Notes: a model not told the origin generated them from the letters alone. A DNA stretch of 50,534 nt from an uncultured Butyricicoccus sp. (GCA_910584935.1 CAJUDU010000004.1:19774-70307), one strand, 5' to 3'; shown: positions 1-8,478, counted from the first letter of the stretch. Translations and numbers: made by a program.

Positions 1-182
1 GCACAAACGGAGAACGGCATCACCGCGAAGCGGCGAAAGTGAAGTTTCTTGTGAACTTATTTTACCGCACAAACGGAGAACGGCATCACCGCGAAGCGGC
101 GAAAGTGAAGTTTCTTGTGAATTTATTTTACCGCACAAACGGAGAATGGCATCGCCGCGAAGCGGCGAAAGTGAAGTTTCTT
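1..182. repeat. 66-bp direct tandem repeat, about 2.8 copies
   Basis: Units begin at 1, 67 and 133. Copies 1 and 2 are 66 bp and differ by one base near the end (gtgaact versus gtgaatt). Copy 3 matches for about 50 bp, with two changes, and then runs into the palindrome at 186-213 instead of the ttattttacc tail. Each unit carries a small inverted repeat around CCGCGAAGCGG. In copy 3 it becomes a perfect 6-bp stem with a GAA loop (153-167). There are no unique spacers, so it is not a CRISPR. No gene is seen here; the array may continue to the left. Confidence 0.9.
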
Positions 183-185
183 TTG

Positions 186-213
186 CCTACTTTTCTTTAC
201 AAAGAAAAGTAGG
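186..213 (-). terminator. perfect 13-bp palindrome at the argC 3' end, terminator-like
   Basis: CCTACTTTTCTTT (186-198) pairs exactly with AAAGAAAAGTAGG (201-213) around a 2-base centre. The argC stop codon lies inside it (197-199). It is A/T-rich with no GC-rich stem, so it may be a dispersed palindromic repeat that happens to end the transcript rather than a classical terminator. Confidence 0.55.
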
Positions 214-1120
214 AGAGGGAAGTGGATTCATCAAGACCCAGCATAATGTTCATGTTTTGCACGGCGGCGCCGGAGGCGCCTTTGCCAAGATTGTCAAACA
301 GGGCGGTAACAATGGTTTGGGTTTTATGGCCGCTTACAATCAGCATCAGGGAATCTGTCCCGGCAAGGGTGTTTGCATAAACCACAGGTTCAGTGCCGCC
401 AAATGGCGCAACCATGACCAGCTTTTGCCCAGCATAATGGGCTTGTAAAGCAGCATGGATCGTATGGGCGTCAAAACCCGGCAGCATAACTGTGGTTGCC
501 ATGCCTTTGTAAAAATCACCGAGGATTGGGACAAATACAGGTGGGTTTGTTAAACCGCAAATGTGCTGCATTTCAGGTAAATGTTTGTGCTGTAAGTTTA
601 AACCGTAAATGCGGTGGCTGTCATGGCGGGGGTCACGGTTTTCATCCTCATATTCAGCAATCAGTTTTTTGCCGCCGCCAGAATAACCGGTTAGGGAATA
701 ACAGGTAAAGGGAAAATTCGCAGGGACAATGCCATCATGTACAAGCGGGAAAACACTGGAGATAAACCCGCTGGCATGGCAGCCAGGGTTTGTAACCCGC
801 GCAGAATGCGCGATAGCATCCCGGTGGGCAGCGCTCAGTTCCGCAAAACCATAATCCCAAACCGTGCGGTGTGCCGTAGAAGCGTCAATGACACGGGTGT
901 GGGGATTTTCAATCAGTGTAACCGCTTCTTTTGCGGCAGCATCCGGCAGGCATAGAAAAACAATATCAGCAGCATTGAGAAACCGTTTGCGTTCGGCAGT
1001 ATCTTTGCGTTTGGCTTCGTCAATCAACAGTAAATCCAAATCATCTCGCTTGCCAAGCCGTTCATAAATTTGTAAGCCAGTTGTGCCTTCTTTGCCATCA
1101 ATATAGATTTTTGGTTTCAT
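197..1120 (-). CDS. argC: N-acetyl-gamma-glutamyl-phosphate reductase, short (type 2) form
   Basis: Third step of arginine synthesis: NADPH-dependent reduction of N-acetylglutamyl phosphate to the semialdehyde, in the cytoplasm. The 307-aa protein opens with YIDGKEGTTGLQIYERL, the nucleotide-binding start of the short ArgC class. It has the catalytic-cysteine motif TNPGCHASG, then SLTGYSGGGK, and a C-terminal GKGASGAAVQNMN. The ATG overlaps the argH stop by one base (TGATG), which suggests translational coupling. The last residues (SYFSL) and the stop come from the palindrome at 186-213, so the natural tail may have been replaced. The family call is strong; the short class is less common in Firmicutes than the long one. 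Confidence 0.95.
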   Translation of the reverse strand: MKPKIYIDGKEGTTGLQIYERLGKRDDLDLLLIDEAKRKDTAERKRFLNAADIVFLCLPDAAAKEAVTLIENPHTRVIDASTAHRTVWDYGFAELSAAHRDAIAHSARVTNPGCHASGFISSVFPLVHDGIVPANFPFTCYSLTGYSGGGKKLIAEYEDENRDPRHDSHRIYGLNLQHKHLPEMQHICGLTNPPVFVPILGDFYKGMATTVMLPGFDAHTIHAALQAHYAGQKLVMVAPFGGTEPVVYANTLAGTDSLMLIVSGHKTQTIVTALFDNLGKGASGAAVQNMNIMLGLDESTSLSYFSL

Positions 1121-2505
1121 CAGGCTTCCTCACTGGCAATAAACGCTTCAATTTTGGCAATCTGACGGCTGACTTCTTCTGGCGCGGGGCCGCCAATCGC
1201 CCGCCGTTCACCAACACAGGTGTTAAGATCCAGCGCGTCATAAACATCTGGGCCAAATACCTTGGAAATTGCGCCAAAATCCTTGAGGGTTAAAGTTTCC
1301 AGCGTTTCGCCCGATTTGATACAAATATTGACCAAACGCCCAACGGTTTTATAAGCGTCACGGAATGGCACACCTTTTTTGGTCAGATAATCCGCGCAGT
1401 CGGTTGCATTGATAAAACCACGGGACGCGGCACGGCGCATATTATCCCGCCGCAGGGACATGGTAAGAAACATTGGGGTAAAAACTTCAAGGCATTGTTT
1501 TACTGTGTCAATCGCGCCGAATACAGCTTCTTTATCTTCCTGCATATCCTTGTTATATGCCAGCGGCAAACCTTTCAAGACAGTCAGCATGGTCATCAGT
1601 GAACCATATACACGCCCGGTTTTGCCGCGGATGAGTTCACAAACATCCGGGTTTTTCTTTTGGGGCATAATAGAAGAACCAGTGGAATATGCGTCGTCCA
1701 GTTCGACAAACTTAAATTCCCAGGAACACCAGGAGATAATTTCTTCTGACAGGCGGGATAAGTGCATCATCAAAATGGATAATGCCGAGCATAATTCAAT
1801 ACAATAATCACGGTCGGATACGCCGTCCAGCGAGTTGTCGGTAAGCCGTTCAAAGCCAAGCTGTGCCCGGACAAAATCACGGTCAATCGGATATGTGGTC
1901 GAAGCCAGCGCGCCTGAACCTAATGGCATATCATCCATACGCTCTAAACAGTCTTCCAGCCGCAGTACATCTCGCCGCAGCATATTGGCATACGCCATCA
2001 TATAATGGGCAAATGTTGTTGGCTGTGCCCGCTGCAAATGGGTATAACCTGGCATCACCGCGTCTAAGTTCTCTTTGGATTTTTTGCACAGCGCCTTCAT
2101 GAAATCTAAAATAAGCTGGATGATTTCCGGGATTTCTTTTTTGACATACAGCCGCATATCCAGCGCAACTTGGTCATTACGGCTGCGCCCGGTATGCAGG
2201 CGCTTGCCAGTATCGCCAATGCGTTCGGTGAGAAGCTGTTCAATATTCATATGGATATCTTCATAATCCAGTGAAAATTCAACATTGCCAGCTTCAATAT
2301 CTTCCAGAATGCCTTTCAGCCCATCTACAATTTTATCCGCTTCATGCTGCTCAATAATGCCCTGCCGCCCCAGCATAGTTGCATGGGCAATGGAACCCGT
2401 GATATCTTCTTTATATAAACGGCAGTCAAATAGAATAGAGGAGTTAAAATCATTTACCACAAGGTCAGTTTCTTTTTGGAAACGCCCTGCCCATAGCTTT
2501 GCCAT
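1120..2505 (-). CDS. argH: argininosuccinate lyase
   Basis: Splits argininosuccinate into arginine and fumarate, the last step of arginine synthesis. At 461 aa it is the usual length. Visible family marks are the MAKLWAGRF start, the HTGRSRNDQVALD region, TYPIDRDF, and the fumarase/lyase superfamily signature GSSIMPQKKNP, which carries the catalytic serine loop. It is the middle gene of argG-argH-argC. An 83-bp gap with a stem-loop separates it from argG, and its stop overlaps the argC start. Confidence 0.97.
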   Translation of the reverse strand: MAKLWAGRFQKETDLVVNDFNSSILFDCRLYKEDITGSIAHATMLGRQGIIEQHEADKIVDGLKGILEDIEAGNVEFSLDYEDIHMNIEQLLTERIGDTGKRLHTGRSRNDQVALDMRLYVKKEIPEIIQLILDFMKALCKKSKENLDAVMPGYTHLQRAQPTTFAHYMMAYANMLRRDVLRLEDCLERMDDMPLGSGALASTTYPIDRDFVRAQLGFERLTDNSLDGVSDRDYCIELCSALSILMMHLSRLSEEIISWCSWEFKFVELDDAYSTGSSIMPQKKNPDVCELIRGKTGRVYGSLMTMLTVLKGLPLAYNKDMQEDKEAVFGAIDTVKQCLEVFTPMFLTMSLRRDNMRRAASRGFINATDCADYLTKKGVPFRDAYKTVGRLVNICIKSGETLETLTLKDFGAISKVFGPDVYDALDLNTCVGERRAIGGPAPEEVSRQIAKIEAFIASEEA

Positions 2506-2530
2506 AATTCAAAAATCCTTTCAGAAAATG

Positions 2531-2578
2531 AAAAGACAGCAGGAGGCTCTGTAACGCTGCGCCGTCCTCCTGTCTTTT
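2531..2578 (-). terminator. stem-loop between argG and argH
   Basis: AAAAGACAGCAGGAGG pairs with CCTCCTGTCTTTT with one bulged base. On the minus strand the stem ends in TCTTTT, so it could be a partial terminator or a processing/stability element that sets argG above argHC. Confidence 0.55.
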
Positions 2579-2588
2579 GTCCGCAATG

Positions 2589-3839
2589 TTATTCTACGCT
2601 TGGGAAATGCTTGCCGGTTTGCTTGGCAAGCGCTTGGTCATTGAGTGCGCGCACCTTGAGCGGCAAACCAAACAGGTTGATAAAACCAGCGGAATCCGCC
2701 TGGTCATAGCAGTCATCCTCATCAAAAGTCGCCATGCCGGAAGAGTACAGGGAATATGGCGAGGTGACAGCAGCTGGGATAATATTACCTTTGTACAGTT
2801 TCAGCTTGACGTCGCCAGTAACGGTTTCCTGGGTTGCGTCGACAAAGGCACTCATTGCTTTGCGCAGTGGGGTGTACCACTGACCATTGTAAACCAAATC
2901 GGCAAATTTCAGCGCAAGCTGCTGTTTATAGTGTGCGGTTTCTTTGTCGAGTGTGATTTCTTCCAGCTTTTGATGTGCCGCATAAAGTACTGCGCCGCCA
3001 GGGGTTTCATAAACACCGCGGCTTTTCATGCCGACCAAACGGTTTTCCACAATATCCAAAATACCGCAGCCATTTTTGCCGCCGAGTTCGTTGAGTTTTT
3101 CAATCAGTGCAACCGAATCCATTTCCACGCCGTCAATGGCAGTCGGAACACCTTTTTCAAAATGGATGGTTACATAAGTGGGTTCATCAGGCGCTTGTTC
3201 CGGGGAAACACCCATTTCCAAAAAGCCGGGACGGTTCAGCGGCGCTTCATTGGCGGGATCTTCAAGGTCAAGCCCTTCATGGGACAGATGCCACAAGTTC
3301 TTATCTTTAGAATAGTTGGTTTCACGGTTGATTTTCAGCGGGATATGATGTGCTTCGGCATATTCGATTTCTTTTTCACGAGAATTGAGTTCCCAGAACC
3401 GCCATGGCGCAATAATATCCATCTGTGGAGCAAACGCATGGATTGCCAGTTCAAAGCGGACTTGGTCATTGCCTTTGCCGGTGCAGCCATGGCAGATCGC
3501 GTCCGCGCCTTCCTTGAGGGCAATTTCTACAATGCGCTTTGCAATAATCGGGCGAGCAAAAGATGTGCCAAGCAGGTACTGCTCATAAGATGCGCCAGCC
3601 TTCATGGTTGGGATGATATAATCATCGACAAATTCTTTGGTTAAATCTTCAATATAGAGTTTGGACGCGCCGGTGGACAGCGCACGTTCTTCCAGCCCTT
3701 CCAGTTCGCTTGCCTGCCCGACATTGCCGGATACGGCAATGACTTCACAGCCATAATGTTCTTTGAGCCAAACAATGAGTACGGATGTGTCAAGGCCGCC
3801 AGAGTATGCAAGAACAACCTTGTTATATTTCTTTTCCAT
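2589..3839 (-). CDS. argG: argininosuccinate synthase
   Basis: ATP-dependent joining of citrulline and aspartate, the step before ArgH. At 416 aa it is slightly longer than many bacterial ArgG. The N-terminal ATP-pyrophosphatase P-loop is AYSGGLDTSV; later come CHGCTGKGNDQVRFE and APWRFWELNSR, both typical of the family. A GGAGG lies 10 bases upstream of the ATG. It is first gene of the arginine operon, directly behind the promoter and ARG-box-like site at 3881-3950. Confidence 0.97.
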   Translation of the reverse strand: MEKKYNKVVLAYSGGLDTSVLIVWLKEHYGCEVIAVSGNVGQASELEGLEERALSTGASKLYIEDLTKEFVDDYIIPTMKAGASYEQYLLGTSFARPIIAKRIVEIALKEGADAICHGCTGKGNDQVRFELAIHAFAPQMDIIAPWRFWELNSREKEIEYAEAHHIPLKINRETNYSKDKNLWHLSHEGLDLEDPANEAPLNRPGFLEMGVSPEQAPDEPTYVTIHFEKGVPTAIDGVEMDSVALIEKLNELGGKNGCGILDIVENRLVGMKSRGVYETPGGAVLYAAHQKLEEITLDKETAHYKQQLALKFADLVYNGQWYTPLRKAMSAFVDATQETVTGDVKLKLYKGNIIPAAVTSPYSLYSSGMATFDEDDCYDQADSAGFINLFGLPLKVRALNDQALAKQTGKHFPSVE

Positions 3840-3880
3840 GCGTTATGCCTCCAGAATTGTTATCATTTTTGTCGTATCTT

Positions 3881-3909
3881 ATTATAACGCGCCCCCTTGA
3901 TAAAAGCAA
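3881..3909 (-). promoter_or_regulatory. sigma-A promoter of the arg operon
   Basis: Read on the minus strand: TTGCTT, 17-bp spacer, TATAAT. It ends about 40 bases before the argG start. Confidence 0.8.
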
Positions 3910-3934
3910 GGGAAAGTTATAAATAATTTATATA

Positions 3935-3950
3935 TTGCATAAATATTCAC
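3935..3950 (-). promoter_or_regulatory. ARG-box-like operator upstream of argG
   Basis: The minus strand reads GTGAATATTTATGCAA, which fits the ArgR/AhrC half-symmetric consensus TGAAT-(A/T)4-AT-CA. It lies about 26 bases upstream of the -35 of the arg promoter. Arginine-dependent repression by ArgR/AhrC is inferred; no ArgR gene lies in the window. Confidence 0.65.
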
Positions 3951-3998
3951 TTGGTGTATGAAAATACTCTAAAAATGCGAAAACCGGTGCGATTATCC

Positions 3999-4027
3999 TT
4001 GAAATTTTGGTCAATTCGTACTATCAT
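3999..4027 (+). promoter_or_regulatory. sigma-A promoter of pncB
   Basis: TTGAAA, 17-bp spacer, TATCAT. The predicted transcript starts near 4034 and carries the two hairpins at 4042-4076. Confidence 0.7.
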
Positions 4028-4041
4028 TATTCTAGGCGAAA

Positions 4042-4076
4042 GGTGTAAAGACACCCGGCAGGCGTTCCCGCCTGCC
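4042..4076 (+). promoter_or_regulatory. two-hairpin 5' leader of pncB
   Basis: Hairpin 1 is GGTGT-AAAG-ACACC (4042-4055). Hairpin 2, one base later, is GGCAGGCG-TTCC-CGCCTGCC (4057-4076). There is no U-tract, and the ribosome-binding site AAAGGGG follows about 8 bases on. It does not match the NAD riboswitch motifs I know. Function is unknown; control of translation or mRNA stability is possible. Confidence 0.5.
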
Positions 4077-4101
4077 GCAGCATTAAAGGGGAATTGATGT
4101 A

Positions 4102-5547
4102 ATGATTGAAAAAAATATGACCATGTTGACCGATTTTTATGAATTCACCATGGCGCATGGGTATTTTGAAAAGGGTATGGCAGACCGCCGCGCCTATTTT
4201 GATATGTTTTACCGCCGGGTACCCGATGGCGGTGGCTATGCAATTATGGCAGGTGTGGAGCAGCTAATAGAATACCTGGAAAACCTGCATTTCACCGAGG
4301 AGGACATTGCATATTTGCGTGGACGCCAGTGTTTTTCTGATGCATTCCTTGCATATTTACAAGATTTCAAGTTTGAATGTGATGTCTGGGCAGCGCCGGA
4401 AGGTACACCGGTTTTTCCAGGTGAACCCATTGTAACAGTTGCCGGGCCGATGATACAGGCACAGTTTTTGGAAACAATGATCCTTTTGACCATCAACCAC
4501 CAAACGCTGATTGCAACCAAAGCCAGCCGCATTACCCGCGCCGCCAAAGGGCGGACAGTGCTTGAGTTCGGTTCCCGCCGGGCGCAAGGGTATGATGGCG
4601 CGGTATATGGCGCACGGGCGGCATATATCGGCGGCTGCCATGGTACAGCGTGCGTCATGGCAGACCGGGATTATAAAATCCCGGCAGGCGGCACCATGGC
4701 GCATTCCTGGGTGCAGATGTTCCCATCAGAATATGACGCGTTTAAGGCATATGCGGAAATTTACCCGGATAACTGTGTGTTCCTAGTGGATACCTATAAT
4801 GTATTAAAATCCGGTGTGCCAAATGCCATCCGGGTTGCCAATGAAGTGCTGAAGCCACTGGGCATCCGCCCTAAGGGTATCCGCTTGGATTCGGGCGATA
4901 TCGCATACCTTTCCATCAAAGCGCGGGAGCTGCTGGATGCCGCGGGCTATCCGGATATGCAGATTATGGCGTCTAACTCGCTGGATGAATATCTGGTATC
5001 CGATTTGCTTGGACAAGGGGCACGGATTGATTCTTTTGGCATTGGCGAACGACTGATTACCTCCAAGTCAGAACCAGTATTTGGCGGGGTATATAAGCTG
5101 GTTGCTGTAGAGGATCAATATGGCACAGTTGTCCCGAAAATCAAGATTTCTGAAAATGTTGAAAAGATTACAACCCCGCATTTCAAAAAGGTTTACCGCT
5201 TGTTTGACAAGGCAAATGGCAAAGCAATTGGCGATGTACTATGTGTGCATGATGAGGTGATTGACAATACCCAGCCATACACGCTGTTCCACCCGATTCA
5301 TACTTGGAAACAGAAAATTGTCACCGATTATGAAGCCAAGCCGCTGCTGGTGCAGCTATTCAAAAAAGGGCAGAAGGTTTATGAATCGCCTGATATTGAA
5401 ACCATCCGCAGTTATTGCCAATCCCAGTTGGATACGCTTTGGGAACAAACCAAGCGATTTGAATATCCACAGATTTATTATGTGGATTTGTCCAAAAAAC
5501 TCTGGCAGGTGAAAACCGACCTGCTGGAAAGCTGCCGTATTGTATAA
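4102..5547 (+). CDS. pncB: nicotinate phosphoribosyltransferase
   Basis: Makes nicotinate mononucleotide from nicotinate and PRPP with ATP hydrolysis; this is NAD salvage in the cytoplasm. At 481 aa it has the expected length. Motifs include the N-terminal MLTDFYEFTMAHGYF, the FGSRRAQGYDGAV segment with the catalytic-histidine region TMAHSWVQMF, LVDTYNVL, and the phosphate-binding IRLDSGDIAYLS. A monocistronic gene: promoter at 3999, strong terminator at 5553. Confidence 0.96.
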   Translation: MIEKNMTMLTDFYEFTMAHGYFEKGMADRRAYFDMFYRRVPDGGGYAIMAGVEQLIEYLENLHFTEEDIAYLRGRQCFSDAFLAYLQDFKFECDVWAAPEGTPVFPGEPIVTVAGPMIQAQFLETMILLTINHQTLIATKASRITRAAKGRTVLEFGSRRAQGYDGAVYGARAAYIGGCHGTACVMADRDYKIPAGGTMAHSWVQMFPSEYDAFKAYAEIYPDNCVFLVDTYNVLKSGVPNAIRVANEVLKPLGIRPKGIRLDSGDIAYLSIKARELLDAAGYPDMQIMASNSLDEYLVSDLLGQGARIDSFGIGERLITSKSEPVFGGVYKLVAVEDQYGTVVPKIKISENVEKITTPHFKKVYRLFDKANGKAIGDVLCVHDEVIDNTQPYTLFHPIHTWKQKIVTDYEAKPLLVQLFKKGQKVYESPDIETIRSYCQSQLDTLWEQTKRFEYPQIYYVDLSKKLWQVKTDLLESCRIV

Positions 5548-5552
5548 CAAAC

Positions 5553-5607
5553 AAAAAAACTGGCATCCTGCCTGCGATTCCGCAAGGGATGCCAGTTTTC
5601 TTTTTTA
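5553..5607. terminator. bidirectional intrinsic terminator between pncB and 5653-6303
   Basis: AAACTGGCATCC pairs with GGATGCCAGTTT, flanked by an A7 run on the left and TTTTCTTTTTT on the right. It can stop pncB transcripts and the leftward transcript of 5653-6303. Confidence 0.85.
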
Positions 5608-5652
5608 TTGCAGACATAACAAAATACCTGCCGCGAGGCGGGGCAGGAAAAG

Positions 5653-6303
5653 CTATGACTTTTTATCGTCATCGCTATCATTGTTTTTGCTAATGCTGGG
5701 AAGGGAAGCGGTCAGCGCGTCCACAGCGTCACGTGAAGCGCGGCGGTTTGCGGCAGCGCGGCGGGCTGCTGCGGATAAAGTTTGCCTGCGGCGGCGTTCA
5801 CGTTCCCGGTCACGGCGGATGCGGGTACCCACAGCCATCATTGCGGCGCATAACAAAAAAACCAGGATAGTGGCAATCAGTGCCAGACCCAGCCAATAGA
5901 TTTCCGTAATAAAATGCGCGGTAAGCTGTGCGGCGATATATTCCAGCCCGGCAAATGGGGCGGCAAGGGTATCTAAAATATGGTTCCAGTTTTCGCTGAG
6001 CGGCTGTTCAATGAGCAGCAGGGAAATTAAGATGCCAAGTACAGCGCGGACAATCACTGCTACGCCATACACGATTTCAAGCAGCAAAAGCAGCCGTACA
6101 CGGGCAAAATTCCCAATTGCGAGCACAGCAAGCAATACACTAAGGTACACGCAGGAAGCCGCGCATTCTGCTATGCCGGCTGCGCCGCCGCGCCCTTTCA
6201 GATAAAATGTAACAAGGAAAGCGCCTGCCAGCCATATAAGCAGCCCAGCCGCCAGCCATATCCACCATTTGACCCTTTCGCGCGGTGTCATACGTGTCCC
6301 CAT
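5653..6303 (-). CDS. integral membrane protein with Arg/Ala-rich basic C-tail, function unknown
   Basis: 216 aa, not recognised. Four hydrophobic segments are visible at about 13-35, 45-67, 70-97 and 131-159. A cytoplasm-type tail (160-216) is packed with Arg and Ala (RRDRERERRRR, ARRAAANRRASR) and ends in an acidic/lysine patch DSDDDKKS. The charged tail could contact nucleic acid or anionic lipid, but this is only inference. An AGAAGTG-type ribosome-binding site precedes the first ATG; a second ATG four codons in is also possible. It follows the phosphohexomutase on the same strand with a 94-bp gap, so they may be cotranscribed. Confidence 0.75.
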   Translation of the reverse strand: MGTRMTPRERVKWWIWLAAGLLIWLAGAFLVTFYLKGRGGAAGIAECAASCVYLSVLLAVLAIGNFARVRLLLLLEIVYGVAVIVRAVLGILISLLLIEQPLSENWNHILDTLAAPFAGLEYIAAQLTAHFITEIYWLGLALIATILVFLLCAAMMAVGTRIRRDRERERRRRQTLSAAARRAAANRRASRDAVDALTASLPSISKNNDSDDDKKS

Positions 6304-6342
6304 AAACTGTCACTTCTTTCTTATCTTTGCGCACTGGGAAAC

Positions 6343-6371
6343 GCAGGGAGAGGGCAAATGCCCCTTCCTGC
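6343..6371 (-). terminator. imperfect hairpin downstream of the phosphohexomutase gene
   Basis: GCAGGGAGAGGGCA pairs imperfectly with TGCCCCTTCCTGC. There is no U-run on the minus strand, so it is more likely an RNA stability element or weak attenuator than a full terminator. Confidence 0.35.
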
Positions 6372-6397
6372 ATCCCTGGCTGCTGGAAACCTTTCGT

Positions 6398-8131
6398 TTA
6401 TTTGACGATTTCCTTTGCAGCTGCAACAAGTGCTTCTACTTTTTTATCTGCCGCAGCCTTATCCCCGGCTTTCGCCATGATATAGACTTTGACTTTAGGC
6501 TCTGTACCAGATGGGCGGATGATAAAGCTTGTACCGCCTTCCAGTTCATAATATAAAACATTCTGCCCGTTCAGTTCAATGCTTTCGGTTTCGCCGGAAG
6601 CCACACAGGTGCGGGTACCTGGCTGGTAATCGCGGATATATTCTACTTTCGCGTCGCCAACCTGGGCAAGCGGCGTAGCGCGCAGTTCAGCCATGAGTTC
6701 TTTCATGCGTTCCAAACCGGAAACGCCTGGCATAGTGATGGAAATGGTCTGTTCGGAATAGAAACCATATTTTTCATACATAGTCTGCATCGCGTCATAA
6801 AGAGTCATATCCTTAGTGCGGTAATAAGCAGCCATTTCAGCAATCAGCATAGAAGCGGTAACGGCGTCCTTATCACGTGCATAATCGCCCGCAAGGTATC
6901 CATAGGATTCCTCAAAGGCAAAGATGTATTCATGGGAGCCAGTTGCTTCAAACTGCTTGATTTTTTCTGCCAGGAATTTAAACCCGGTGAAGGTGTCAAA
7001 GCAGTCTACACCGTTTGCGGCAGCGGCAGCGCGTGCCATTTCGGTGGTAACAACACTCTTAAGCACAGCCGGATGAGCTGGCATAGTGCCGGTCAGCTTC
7101 TTCGCCGTAATGACATAATCAATCAGCAGCACGCCGACTTGGTTGCCCGAAAGGGTAATATATTCGCCGGTGCGGTCGCGAAGGACGATGCCAGTGCGGT
7201 CAGCGTCAGGGTCAGTGCCAATGATTAAGTCAACATTATTTTCTTTTGCCATTTGGATAGCAGTGGTAAAGCCTTCTTTGTTTTCCGGGTTCGGGGATTT
7301 TACAGTGGGGAAATCGCCGTCAATCACCATTTGTTCCGGCACGCAAAGAATATGCTTATAGCCAATGCGCCGCAGGATTTCCGGCACAAGGCGGTAGCCC
7401 GCACCGTGGAATGGCGTATAAATCAGTTTGAAATCATCGGCAACTTGTTTGACACAGTCTGGGTTGATGGCAACAGCCAAAACCTGTTGGAGATAAGCTT
7501 CATCGGTCTGCCAGTCCATCATTTTAACAAAGCCATCTTTTTTCGCCTGTTCAAAGTCCATGGTTTGGATATCTTTGAAGAAATCCAGCGCACCCATTTC
7601 ACGGGCAACGACGTCAGCTTCTTTTGGCGGCAGTTGTGCGCCATCCTCCCAATAAACTTTATAACCATTATATTCTTTCGGGTTATGGGAAGCGGTGATG
7701 TTGATGCCGGCAATAGTGCCATAATAACGGATGGCAAAGGACAGTTCCGGGGTGGGGCGCAGTTCGTCATACAGCTTGACGTTTATCCCGTTTGCGGCAA
7801 GGATACATGCTGCCTGCTGTGCAAATTCGGGTGAAAAATGGCGGGAGTCATAAGCGATTGCAACGCCGCGCGCCATCGCTTCCGCGCCATTGCCCTTGAT
7901 TAGATTAGCAAGCCCTTGGGTTGCCGCGCCGACTGTAAACCGGTTCATGCGGTAAAGCCCAGCGCCCAATACGCCGCGCAGCCCTGCTGTACCAAAGGAC
8001 AGCGGCGCAAAGAAACGGTCTTTAATTTCCTCGTCATTGCCGCGGATTGCTTCCAGTTCGGCACGTTCTTCCGCTGTCAGCGCGTCAGAGGAAAGCCAGC
8101 GCTCATATTCAGCCATGAAATCGAAATCCAT
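6398..8131 (-). CDS. pgcA: alpha-phosphoglucomutase / phosphomannomutase family
   Basis: Interconverts hexose 1- and 6-phosphates and feeds cell-wall sugar and glycogen synthesis (glgB lies at 20.6 kb). The start at 8131 gives 577 aa, because GAGGTGA lies 8 bases upstream; the reading frame is open for 42 further codons but has no support there. The four active-site loops appear in order: phosphoserine loop TASHNPKEYNGYK, metal loop GTDPDADRTG, sugar loop FEESYGYLAGD, and phosphate loop RPSGTEPKVKVY. The large size fits the PgcA/PGM2-like class rather than the ~450-aa bacterial PMM. Exact substrate is not determined by sequence. Confidence 0.93.
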   Translation of the reverse strand: MDFDFMAEYERWLSSDALTAEERAELEAIRGNDEEIKDRFFAPLSFGTAGLRGVLGAGLYRMNRFTVGAATQGLANLIKGNGAEAMARGVAIAYDSRHFSPEFAQQAACILAANGINVKLYDELRPTPELSFAIRYYGTIAGINITASHNPKEYNGYKVYWEDGAQLPPKEADVVAREMGALDFFKDIQTMDFEQAKKDGFVKMMDWQTDEAYLQQVLAVAINPDCVKQVADDFKLIYTPFHGAGYRLVPEILRRIGYKHILCVPEQMVIDGDFPTVKSPNPENKEGFTTAIQMAKENNVDLIIGTDPDADRTGIVLRDRTGEYITLSGNQVGVLLIDYVITAKKLTGTMPAHPAVLKSVVTTEMARAAAAANGVDCFDTFTGFKFLAEKIKQFEATGSHEYIFAFEESYGYLAGDYARDKDAVTASMLIAEMAAYYRTKDMTLYDAMQTMYEKYGFYSEQTISITMPGVSGLERMKELMAELRATPLAQVGDAKVEYIRDYQPGTRTCVASGETESIELNGQNVLYYELEGGTSFIIRPSGTEPKVKVYIMAKAGDKAAADKKVEALVAAAKEIVK

Positions 8132-8176
8132 AATATCAATCACCTCAAATAGAAATTTGGCACATACCTTATGGAC

Positions 8177-8205
8177 ATTATACAATAATTTTGCCATATT
8201 GGGAA
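8177..8205 (-). promoter_or_regulatory. promoter of the phosphohexomutase gene
   Basis: Minus strand: TTCCCA, 17-bp spacer, TATAAT, about 40 bases before the GAGGTGA ribosome-binding site. The divergent space up to 8419 holds no gene; it contains an inverted repeat CATAGC...GCTATG (8242-8278) around GCTTTGCAAAGC. Confidence 0.65.
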
Positions 8206-8419
8206 GCCTTTTTTGCAATAGCCCACGAAAATCAATTGTGGCATAGCTGCTTTGCAAAGCTGCTCTTGAATTGCTATGTATATTATTTCATAAAATGGGT
8301 ATACTTGGTGTATTATCTGCCGCAGGTGGGTTCCATGACTTGCTGCCTTAAAATTTGCACAGTTTCCCTGCCAAAAACCGCAGTTTTCTTTATAAGAATG
8401 TAGAAACCGAAAAAAATGC

Positions 8420-8448
8420 TTGACCCTGCCCCAAAGAGTGGTTATACT
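8420..8448 (+). promoter_or_regulatory. strong sigma-A promoter of the str operon
   Basis: TTGACC, 17-bp spacer, TATACT, about 25 bases before the AGGAGGG ribosome-binding site of the L7Ae-like gene. Confidence 0.85.
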
Positions 8449-8478
8449 ATTATCGTATGCGGTATAGGAGGGAAAACT

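Noticed and set aside
1..182. CRISPR array
   Set aside because: The copies are contiguous 66-bp tandem units with no unique spacers, and no cas genes are nearby.
2577..3644. 355-codon ORF antisense to argG
   Set aside because: Shadow of argininosuccinate synthase; no start signal.
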